DNA of 5,596 bases from Proteiniphilum sp. (GTDB lineage: Bacteria; Bacteroidota; Bacteroidia; Bacteroidales; Dysgonomonadaceae). The translations under genes and the position numbers were made by a program. The stretch spans positions 1 through 5,596 of the forward strand of contig JAISZV010000096.1 in the NCBI GenBank assembly GCA_031284475.1, written 5' to 3'. Every line of letters begins with the position of its first letter. Position 1 is the stretch's first letter. The notes beneath the pieces are model-generated. The model was given only the letters and a program-made list of their open reading frames with translations, did no database searches and was not told where the DNA came from. Below, piece by piece: positions 1 through 4,988 of the stretch.

Positions 1-214
1 GTAAAACGTTTTCAACCGGGAGATAATCTCCTACGAAAACATGTTTCCGCAAAACGGCAAGCCGGTTAGCAGTATTACATTCCTCGTCGTCATGATCTTT
101 TTTATTAATTTCTCTTTTAATGTGCAATTGATAAGCCTCATAACTAATAATTCCCTGTTTCCCTTAAAAAAGAGATAGCCGGAAGCAGCTTTGACTCAGA
201 AATTGTTTAAGAGG
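1..214. other. Left-edge stretch, no assignable gene
   Basis: No gene can be supported here. On the minus strand one frame is open from 163 to the window edge (54 codons, no ATG, rich in charged residues, including an RLAVLRKHVFVGDYLP stretch). A second minus frame is open from 195 to 34 (54 codons, ATG inside). They overlap in different frames, so at most one is real. A frameshift near the G/A run at about 158-170 could join them into one decayed gene. A + strand frame from base 1 ends at a TAG at 67-69 and could be the last 22 codons of a gene entering from the left. I recognise no family in any of them. The stretch also contains several short palindromes between 3 and 64. No clear intrinsic terminator follows the lipoprotein gene that ends at 215. 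Confidence 0.3.
3..64. repeat. Cluster of four short palindromes
   Basis: Four dyads lie in a row: AAAACGTTTT at 3-12, GGAGAT-A-ATCTCC at 19-31, AAACATGTTT at 37-46 and CGGC-AA-GCCG at 55-64. Their centres are about 17 bp apart. GTTTTC at 8-13 also pairs with GAAAAC at 35-40, enclosing the second dyad, so the segment could fold as one interrupted hairpin. No T-run follows on either strand, so it does not look like an intrinsic terminator. The function is unknown, and the pairing could be chance in a segment that may be coding. Confidence 0.45.
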
Positions 215-715
215 TTAATAAGTCATCAATATGTTGGTTGAATCCAGTTTATTCTCACAATAACGAAAATGATATACTTCATTAATCATCATATCTTCTT
301 TCCACCAGGCAATTCTACGGTACAACCTTATAGTGGTGTCATTTTTTATCTCCCCGAAATACTGGTCTATTGTAACTTTCCCTATACTTCCCCCGGAAGG
401 AGCATACGATTGTATATACAACTCGTCTTTATCTACAATAAAATATCCCCAAAAAAAAGGAGTGTCTCTTATATTATTTGAAATACTTGAACATTGATTA
501 TCAATAAAATTACCACCGGAAGCAGAAAAACAACTTCCATTCTGAAAAAAGTAACGAAAATAATTAATTGTATCACCTTCTAATTCATAATAACCATCCA
601 TTCGAAAATCATTATTGAAAATGTACTTATCTTTTATCGTAAGCGCTTCCTTATCCACTCCACAAGCGTGTACAATCATAAATATCAGTGTTATTAATGT
701 AAATTTTACCGTCAT
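215..715 (-). CDS. Small AT-rich lipoprotein, function unknown
   Basis: I do not recognise the family. From the chosen ATG the product is 166 residues and begins with a short lipoprotein signal peptide: a lysine at position 4, a hydrophobic core (FTLITLIFMI), then VHAC with the probable lipidated cysteine at 18. It should therefore be exported and anchored to a membrane. The mature part is rich in Asn, Ile, Tyr and Phe with no membrane segment, in the style of many small Bacteroidota lipoproteins. An ATG at 745 would add ten residues ahead of the signal peptide. The frame is open back to 868, but that extension overlaps the upstream gene and would bury the signal peptide inside the protein, so I reject it. 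Base composition is far more AT-rich than its neighbours (15 and 18 G+C of 60 in two sampled lines, against 33 of 60 in the next gene), which suggests acquisition or relaxed constraint. It lies 88 bp downstream of the DUF4922 gene on the same strand. Confidence 0.7.
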   Translation of the reverse strand: MTVKFTLITLIFMIVHACGVDKEALTIKDKYIFNNDFRMDGYYELEGDTINYFRYFFQNGSCFSASGGNFIDNQCSSISNNIRDTPFFWGYFIVDKDELYIQSYAPSGGSIGKVTIDQYFGEIKNDTTIRLYRRIAWWKEDMMINEVYHFRYCENKLDSTNILMTY

Positions 716-750
716 ATTTATAAGTAATGATGAACTATTCTCCATTTTTA

Positions 751-766
751 ATCGTACATTACAAAG
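751..766 (-). repeat. First copy of the 16-bp repeated element
   Basis: On the + strand these bases read ATCGTACATTACAAAG and match 2815-2830 except for one A/G difference. Both copies are oriented the same way and lie 36 to 56 bp ahead of a minus-strand start codon, with CTTTG placed as the end of a -7 box. It may be a shared promoter form or a dispersed intergenic repeat. Confidence 0.4.
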
Positions 767-769
767 AAA
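762..769 (-). promoter_or_regulatory. Possible -7 box for the AT-rich lipoprotein gene
   Basis: Read on the minus strand this is TTTCTTTG, one mismatch from the Bacteroidota TAnnTTTG box. A poor TTTC lies about 21 bp upstream where TTTG would be expected. Transcription would begin near 755, leaving a leader of roughly 40 bases before the ATG at 715. The gene may instead, or also, be read through from the DUF4922 gene. Confidence 0.25.
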
Positions 770-803
770 AAAACTATTTCTTCCCCCGCTGAAAGAATCA
801 TAT

Positions 804-1646
804 TCAAATAACCGGCATGGAGACCTGAGAATAAATATCTTCAATATCCTGTTTACCGATTTTCTCAAAATCCTCCTCTCTCACGCAGGTCATCATTCCG
901 GCCATCTCCAGCGCGCCGGGGCTGATGAGCAATTGTTTTTCCCCTTTCTCGTAATAGTGCCCCGGACGGTGCGCTTTGCGCGGAAAGATATGGAGTATGT
1001 ATTTATTATCCTTTGTAAAGGCGATCACATTCATCATCGGTTCTTCCTCTTCCGGTTGAAGATGGCACAGGTACCGGAACACATCTTCAAAAAGTTCCTG
1101 CGCTTCGTTCCGGCTTTCGCTTTCCACTTGCAGGCAGGAACGGAGTTCATTATCGCCCTGCATTAATAAGGGGAGTTTGAGTCCCGCCTGCAAATGGAAA
1201 TGACCGGGCGCCGACGCGCCGCATTTGGGGCCGTTGTAGAAGACCACGTAATCGGGAAGTTGTTCAGCCAGCGCGAGCATGTCGCCCGTTTTTTTACGGA
1301 TACGTTGCGGCACATGCGAATGGAGTGGGATTGTGATGTGATTTCTGAGGATGGGAAACGGATTACAGAGGATACTGTATTTTTCCATAAACCGGATTCC
1401 CTTTTGTTGGGCGGGACGGTTGGCTTCACAAAGGAAACAGGGACGCTTTTCAATCGCTTCTTTGCTTATTGCCGCTGCGGTAGAAACCATCCGCGCCGGA
1501 TTGAACTGTAGTTTTACGTGGTAATCGCTACCCCATGTAACCGTTCTCTCCCGCAGATTATCCAACTGTAAAACGCCGTCTTTTAACTGCTCCCAATCTT
1601 TCTGCTGTACAGAAAACAAATGACTTATTTCCGCCTGAAGATACAT
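804..1646 (-). CDS. DUF4922 protein, HIT-like nucleotidyltransferase
   Basis: This 280-residue cytoplasmic protein fits the Bacteroidota DUF4922 family, related to the GalT/Ap4A phosphorylase branch of the HIT superfamily. Signs in the sequence are PCFLC at 69-73 (a cysteine pair that could bind metal), NPFPILRNHITIP at 95-107, which resembles the segment ahead of the active site in Ap4A phosphorylases, and above all GHFHLQAG at 148-155. That last motif contains HxHxQ, whose central histidine is the nucleophile that carries the nucleotidyl group in these enzymes. A later block, ILHIFPRKAHRP (217-228), and SPGALEMAG (242-250) match the C-terminal region of the same fold. It has no signal peptide. 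The likely chemistry is nucleotidyl transfer or phosphorolysis on a nucleotide or nucleotide sugar, but the substrate is unknown. The start follows a good promoter box by 24 bp. It is transcribed divergently from the DUF4348-like gene, and nothing nearby reveals the pathway. Confidence 0.8.
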   Translation of the reverse strand: MYLQAEISHLFSVQQKDWEQLKDGVLQLDNLRERTVTWGSDYHVKLQFNPARMVSTAAAISKEAIEKRPCFLCEANRPAQQKGIRFMEKYSILCNPFPILRNHITIPLHSHVPQRIRKKTGDMLALAEQLPDYVVFYNGPKCGASAPGHFHLQAGLKLPLLMQGDNELRSCLQVESESRNEAQELFEDVFRYLCHLQPEEEEPMMNVIAFTKDNKYILHIFPRKAHRPGHYYEKGEKQLLISPGALEMAGMMTCVREEDFEKIGKQDIEDIYSQVSMPVI

Positions 1647-1670
1647 TCTGCTACCGGTTTTTTATGAAAG

Positions 1671-1678
1671 CAAAGATA
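1671..1678 (-). promoter_or_regulatory. -7 promoter box for the DUF4922 gene
   Basis: On the minus strand this reads TATCTTTG, an exact match to the Bacteroidota TAnnTTTG element, 24 bp ahead of the ATG at 1646. Transcription would begin around 1664 with a leader of about 20 bases. No TTTG stands at the usual -33 distance, which lowers confidence. Confidence 0.45.
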
Positions 1679-1704
1679 AGGATATTTTCTTTTACTCTAT
1701 ATCA

Positions 1705-1733
1705 TTTGGTTATCACCTTTTTTTGTACCTTTA
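1705..1733 (+). promoter_or_regulatory. Promoter for the DUF4348-like lipoprotein gene
   Basis: TTTG at 1705-1708 is followed after 17 bp by TACCTTTA at 1726-1733, one mismatch from TAnnTTTG. Both halves of a Bacteroidota housekeeping promoter are therefore present. Transcription would begin near 1740 and give a leader of about 50 bases. It lies back to back with the box serving the divergent DUF4922 gene. Confidence 0.45.
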
Positions 1734-1751
1734 CGCAGTCAATAACAGACC

Positions 1752-1771
1752 GCCGGAATCAAGGCCGGAAT
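1752..1771 (+). repeat. Short direct repeat in the leader of the lipoprotein gene
   Basis: GCCGGAAT occurs at 1752-1759 and again at 1764-1771, a 12-bp spacing, inside the predicted 5' leader about 20 bp ahead of the start codon. It could be a regulatory site or a slippage product. Nothing else supports a function. Confidence 0.3.
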
Positions 1772-1790
1772 AATAAGTATCTACTTGGCA

Positions 1791-2288
1791 ATGAATATTT
1801 CGAATCACATCTTTTTCTGCCTGTTCGTTCTTTTCCTTTTCTCCTGTGCGCAGGGTGCGGAAAAGAAGGGGCAAGCGATGGGCAGAGTGAAGGCGGAGCC
1901 GGAAGCCGTTTGGGCGGACAGCGTACAAGATACCCTTTCGGGAAAGGAGGATTTCGATCAGTTTATTCGCCAGTTCAGCACCCAGGAATCTTTCCAACTT
2001 GAGCGGGTCAAGTTTCCGATCAGCGTGATCATCCCCGATACCGGACATGAAGGAATGGCCCCCATAGAGGAGACAATAGGACGATATGAATGGGAACCGC
2101 TCGACCTCACCTATGACAGCTCTTACCTGACACGCCCTTACGACCAGTATTACCAGGGTGTGCGTTACGGAAAAGATACTGCCGTGGTGGAAATCCGCGG
2201 GATCAACAACGGCATTTACGCCGATTACTACTTTACCTTGATAGAAAAGAAATGGTATTTGGTGACGTTTTATGAAGCGTCATTTTAA
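1791..2288 (+). CDS. DUF4348-like lipoprotein
   Basis: The product has 165 residues. A hydrophobic signal peptide runs to LFSC with the probable lipidated cysteine at 19, so it is exported and membrane anchored. After a polar linker (about 20-50) comes a conserved-looking block, EDFDQFIRQF...RVKFPI (53-77), and a C-terminal block with YYFTL and KKWYLV (146-158). These resemble the DUF4348 lipoproteins of Bacteroidales, whose role is unknown; the assignment is from memory of the family pattern. I chose the ATG at 1791 over the in-frame TTG at 1785 because it gives a normal short signal peptide. It has its own promoter at 1705-1733 and runs convergently into cytidine deaminase, overlapping its 3' end by 9 bp. 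No partner can be inferred from the context. Confidence 0.7.
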   Translation: MNISNHIFFCLFVLFLFSCAQGAEKKGQAMGRVKAEPEAVWADSVQDTLSGKEDFDQFIRQFSTQESFQLERVKFPISVIIPDTGHEGMAPIEETIGRYEWEPLDLTYDSSYLTRPYDQYYQGVRYGKDTAVVEIRGINNGIYADYYFTLIEKKWYLVTFYEASF

Positions 2289-2759
2289 CATCTCATCCCC
2301 AAAACTGAGCGGTAACAGATCTTTTGCACTCTTGAGCACGTAAACGGCTTCGTTACCGTACATCAATATTTTCATAGGCGCGTTGAAGCGGTTTTCCGTT
2401 TCCAGCAGTACCTGCCGGCAACCGCCGCAGGGCGTAATAGCATCATCGGTAAACCGGCCGTTATGCCAGGCGGCCACGGCGATGGCCTCGATTCTTTGAC
2501 CGGGACGGGTGGCGTTGGCAAAGAAAACCGTTACCCTTTCGGCGCATAATCCCGACGGATAAGCGGCATTTTCCTGATTGTTGCCGGAGATAATTTCCCC
2601 GTTTTCCAAAAGGACTGCCGCGCCCACTTTGAACCCAGAATAGGGTGCGTATGAATTTATTGTGGCCTCTTTTGCCGCTTCAATCAAATTTTTTTCCGTT
2701 TCCGAGCATTCCCCTAACGGATAAACAGCTATCTTTGTGGTTAAATTAATTTCTCTCAT
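2280..2759 (-). CDS. cdd: Cytidine deaminase
   Basis: This cytosolic enzyme of pyrimidine salvage converts cytidine and deoxycytidine to uridine and deoxyuridine with release of ammonia. At 159 residues it has the size of the homotetrameric class. The zinc site is complete: C72-A-E74 (metal ligand and proton-shuttling glutamate) and P110-C111-G-G-C114 (two further cysteine ligands). The SYAPYSGFKVGAA segment (36-48) and NQENAAYPSGLCAE (61-74) match the substrate-binding and active-site regions of the family. LLPLSF at 148-153 is a typical C-terminal block. The ATG at 2759 gives a full-length N terminus. The gene is divergent from the glucosaminidase (36 bp between start codons) and convergent with the DUF4348-like gene, overlapping its last 9 bp, so it is probably transcribed alone. 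Confidence 0.96.
   Translation of the reverse strand: MREINLTTKIAVYPLGECSETEKNLIEAAKEATINSYAPYSGFKVGAAVLLENGEIISGNNQENAAYPSGLCAERVTVFFANATRPGQRIEAIAVAAWHNGRFTDDAITPCGGCRQVLLETENRFNAPMKILMYGNEAVYVLKSAKDLLPLSFGDEMLK
2730..2737 (+). promoter_or_regulatory. Possible -7 box for the glucosaminidase gene
   Basis: TATCTTTG is an exact TAnnTTTG match on the + strand, about 58 bp ahead of the glucosaminidase ATG. It lies inside the first codons of cytidine deaminase (the antisense of T8-K9-I10), so the match may come from coding constraint. No TTTG is seen at the -33 distance. Confidence 0.3.
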
Positions 2760-2790
2760 CTATGATTATTTTAATTATCTCATCATCTCA
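2754..2790. repeat. Degenerate GATGAGATAAT-type intergenic repeat
   Basis: Read on the minus strand, the short region between the divergent starts contains imperfect repeats of about 9 bp (AATGAGATG, ATGAGATAA, TTAAAATAA, then AGATGAGAG running into the cytidine deaminase start). Such low-complexity A/T-rich strings are, from memory, common between genes in Bacteroidales. A role is not evident. Confidence 0.3.
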
Positions 2791-2795
2791 TTAAA

Positions 2796-3770
2796 ATGGT
2801 CTACATGCTCAATCATCGTACATTGCAAAGATTACGTCGCAAATATAGATATATTTCATCGCTCTTTATCGTTTTTTCCTTTTTATTTGTCCCTGCCCGC
2901 CTGTCGGGACAGGCCGGAACGGGAATGTATGAGAATTATATCCGCAAATACAGCGACCTGGCAATTGAACAGATGGAGAAATACAAGATACCCGCATCCG
3001 TTACGCTGGCGCAGGGCATTTTGGAATCGGGAGCGGGAATGAGCGACCTGTCCCGCCGTTCAAACAACCATTTCGGGATCAAATGCCGTCGCGAATGGAC
3101 CGGGGCAACGGTATATGTTGCCGATGATACGCCCAACGATTGTTTCAGGAAGTATAACAGCGTAGAGGATTCTTATCAGGATCACGCTGAGTTTCTTGCT
3201 TACGGCAGCCGTTACAGCGTTTTATTCGACCTCTCCGCCACCGACTATAAGGGATGGGCAAGGGGATTGCAACGATTGGGTTATGCCACCGACAGGGCGT
3301 ATGCCAACAAGCTGATAAAGCTGATAGAAGACTACGAACTGTACCGTTTCGACGATAAAAAATACCGCAAAGGGGTTAGTAGCCGGGAGCGGGATGAGCA
3401 ACGGAAAAGAGAGGCGGCGCAGGTGAATTGGACGCATCAGCCCTATATTACGCACGGTTTGGTATATGTGATTGCCGTCAATGGCGATACGTTCGGCAAT
3501 ATTGCGCGGGAATTTGGGTTTGAGGAAAAAGACCTCTTGAAATTCAACGAAGTACCCGAAGACTTTCCCCTGAGCGAAGGCGATATTGTCTATTTCCGGA
3601 AAAAGAAAGCGCGCGCCGATAAGCCGTATGAGTTTCATACCGTAGAAGTGGGAGAATCCATGCACAGTATCTCACAAAAATATGGCATTCAGCTCCGCAA
3701 TCTTTACCGGCTCAACAAAAAAAGCTATGAATACGTTCCCGAAGAAGACGATGTGCTGAAATTAAGGTGA
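2796..3770 (+). CDS. Secreted N-acetylglucosaminidase with LysM repeats
   Basis: The 324-residue product is a probable peptidoglycan hydrolase. A basic n-region (RLRRKYR, 12-18) and a hydrophobic stretch (about 20-32) form a signal peptide, with cleavage likely near GQA at 38-40. Residues about 44-186 match the glucosaminidase (FlgJ-like, PF01832) domain: IPASVTLAQGILESGAG at 65-81 carries the expected catalytic Glu77, followed by SNNHFGIKC (89-97), the YNSVEDSYQDHAEFL block (120-134) and YKGWARGLQRLGYATD (151-166). Cys97 and Cys116 could form a disulfide. A charged linker (186-210) leads to two LysM-like glycan-binding repeats, about 223-267 and 279-323; the last ends at the stop codon, so the protein is complete. 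It probably cleaves beta-1,4 bonds in the cell-wall glycan from the periplasm. The start is uncertain: ATG 2796, ATG 2805 and TTG 2823 all precede the signal peptide, and the first codons overlap a repeated promoter-like element. Confidence 0.88.
   Translation: MVYMLNHRTLQRLRRKYRYISSLFIVFSFLFVPARLSGQAGTGMYENYIRKYSDLAIEQMEKYKIPASVTLAQGILESGAGMSDLSRRSNNHFGIKCRREWTGATVYVADDTPNDCFRKYNSVEDSYQDHAEFLAYGSRYSVLFDLSATDYKGWARGLQRLGYATDRAYANKLIKLIEDYELYRFDDKKYRKGVSSRERDEQRKREAAQVNWTHQPYITHGLVYVIAVNGDTFGNIAREFGFEEKDLLKFNEVPEDFPLSEGDIVYFRKKKARADKPYEFHTVEVGESMHSISQKYGIQLRNLYRLNKKSYEYVPEEDDVLKLR
2815..2833 (-). promoter_or_regulatory. Repeated promoter-like element upstream of cdd
   Basis: On the minus strand 2833-2826 reads AATCTTTG, one mismatch from TAnnTTTG, and continues as CAATGTACGAT. 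The 16 bases at 2815-2830 match 751-766 at 15 positions, and that copy also sits just upstream of a minus-strand gene. Transcription from here would give cytidine deaminase a leader of about 60 bases. The element lies inside the annotated first codons of the glucosaminidase. No good -33 box is visible. Confidence 0.3.
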
Positions 3771-3848
3771 TTTTTAAAGCGGAAAACTAAAAAAAAGCGC
3801 TTCGCACGATAAGTAAACACGACAAGTAAATTAGAATAACAACTGAAT

Positions 3849-4442
3849 ATGCAATACAACACACAACTGAAAAAGTTGGCGCTACCGGAATACGGGCGCA
3901 ATATCCAGAACATGGTGGATCACTGCGTAGCCATTAAAGACGGCGAAGAGCGCAAAAAATGCGCTTACACCGTTATTGATATTATGGGAAGTATGTTCCC
4001 TCATCTTCGCGACGTCAACAACTTCAAACATATCCTTTGGGATCATCTGGCCATTATGTCGGATTTTAAACTCGATATTGAATATCCTTACGAAGTGATC
4101 ACGAGGGAAGAATTGAATACACCCCCGGGGCGTCTTGATTACAGCCGCCCCACAATGCAGTACCGCCACTACGGCAAAATCATGGAAAGAATGATCAGGA
4201 TCGCCTCCAAAATGGAGGACAGCGACAGGAAAAACTACTTAGTGAAGTTGTTGCTCAGCCAAATGAAGCGTTCTTATTCACAGTGGAACAAGGAAGCGGA
4301 CGACCAGAAAATCTTTCACGACCTGCATGCATTGTCGGAAGGTGAAATAAAGATCAACGCCGAGGAGTATGTAATCCCTGAGATGAAGGTAAATGTCAAC
4401 AGGGATAAATTGAAAAATATCAAGTATCAACGTAAAAAATAA
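3849..4442 (+). CDS. DUF4290 protein, conserved, function unknown
   Basis: The 197-residue product is cytoplasmic by appearance: no signal peptide or membrane segment. It matches the Bacteroidota DUF4290 family (PF14123) through its N-terminal signature, YNTQLKKLALPEYGRNIQNM (3-22), and the following blocks IMGSMFPHLRDV (45-56), FKHILWDHLAIMSDFKLDI (59-77) and YPYEVI (79-84). A second conserved-looking part contains YRHYGK (102-107) and WNKEADDQKIFHDL (145-158). The tail is strongly basic. It looks mostly helical, and no catalytic motif is evident. The start at 3849 places the signature at the very N terminus, as is usual. It lies 78 bp after the glucosaminidase and 6 bp ahead of rimM, so co-transcription with rimM and dxr is likely. 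That neighbourhood hints at a housekeeping role, but it does not define one. Confidence 0.9.
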   Translation: MQYNTQLKKLALPEYGRNIQNMVDHCVAIKDGEERKKCAYTVIDIMGSMFPHLRDVNNFKHILWDHLAIMSDFKLDIEYPYEVITREELNTPPGRLDYSRPTMQYRHYGKIMERMIRIASKMEDSDRKNYLVKLLLSQMKRSYSQWNKEADDQKIFHDLHALSEGEIKINAEEYVIPEMKVNVNRDKLKNIKYQRKK

Positions 4443-4448
4443 CGGAGA

Positions 4449-4970
4449 GTGATTTCCAAAAAAGAGATTCTTCAGGTTGGATGTACGCAGAAACCATACG
4501 GAATAAAGGGTGAAATTGTCATCCGGTTCCGGAAGGCCGAGTATGCCGATATGGAAACGGAATATTATTTTCTGGAAATAGAGGGTATTCCCGTGCCCTT
4601 TTTTATAGAGGAGTTCACTTATTCGACCGATGTAACCGCACGGGTGAAGTTTGAAGGCGTAGACGATGAGATAGCGGCGGCGCGATATGTCAACAGCCCT
4701 GTTTTTCTTTCGCGCGAATTGGCGAAACCTCCGGCGGAACAAACGGAAGCCGACTGGGATTACTTTACGGGTTTCACCGTTATCGACCGGCACGGGAAAG
4801 AGCTTGGCGTTATAGAGGAAGTTGACGATTCCACCATAAACGTGCTCTTTGTTGTGAGAAACGACGGGAAAGAATACCTGATTCCGGCCACGGAAGATTT
4901 TATAACTGCCATTGATGAGAAGAACAGCCTGCTTGAGATGTATCTCCCGGAGGGGCTGATTGAAGAATGA
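4449..4970 (+). CDS. rimM: Ribosome maturation factor RimM
   Basis: This 173-residue protein binds S19 on the 30S subunit and assists late maturation of the 16S rRNA 3' (head) domain. The N-terminal RimM barrel covers about 7-88 and contains the family signature as KPYGIKGEI (15-23), where the usual histidine of KPHG is Tyr17. VPFFIEEF (49-56) and ARVKFEGVDD (64-73) are also typical of Bacteroidota RimM. The C-terminal PRC-barrel covers about 102-171, with WDYFTGFTV (103-111), STINVLFVV (128-136) and YLIPATEDFI (143-152). The start must be GTG at 4449: an in-frame stop lies 9 bp upstream and no ATG fits. GGAG at 4444-4447 leaves only one base before GTG, too close for a normal Shine-Dalgarno. 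It is 6 bp after DUF4290, in the same frame, and 18 bp before dxr. Confidence 0.93.
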   Translation: MISKKEILQVGCTQKPYGIKGEIVIRFRKAEYADMETEYYFLEIEGIPVPFFIEEFTYSTDVTARVKFEGVDDEIAAARYVNSPVFLSRELAKPPAEQTEADWDYFTGFTVIDRHGKELGVIEEVDDSTINVLFVVRNDGKEYLIPATEDFITAIDEKNSLLEMYLPEGLIEE

Positions 4971-4988
4971 ACCCGGCATGATGAAATA

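Noticed and set aside
170..214. Intrinsic terminator for the AT-rich lipoprotein gene
   Set aside because: A T-run exists on the minus strand near 166-172, but the preceding sequence forms no stem longer than about three base pairs with a short loop.
716..868. N-terminal extension of the AT-rich lipoprotein to an upstream ATG at 868
   Set aside because: It overlaps the 3' end of the DUF4922 gene in another frame and would place the lipoprotein signal peptide in the middle of the protein.
615..1166. + strand open frame of 183 codons opposite DUF4922 and the lipoprotein
   Set aside because: It is antisense to two better-supported genes, has no recognisable domain and crosses a sharp composition change.
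1785..1790. TTG start for the DUF4348-like lipoprotein
   Set aside because: The ATG two codons later gives the same signal peptide with a standard start.
3222..3665. Minus-strand open frame inside the glucosaminidase gene
   Set aside because: The + strand protein has clear domains throughout, and the antisense translation resembles nothing known.
3771..3848. Terminator between the glucosaminidase and DUF4290
   Set aside because: The only stem near the A-run (GCG-CTT-CGC at about 3797-3805) has three base pairs and no following T-run on the + strand, so transcription may continue.
4278..4979. Minus-strand open frame of 233 codons opposite DUF4290 and rimM
   Set aside because: It mirrors two strongly recognised + strand genes and has no recognisable motifs; it is a shadow frame.
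4967..4981. Four-codon ATG frame overlapping the rimM stop
   Set aside because: It is too short to mean anything on its own, and no leader-peptide features accompany it.
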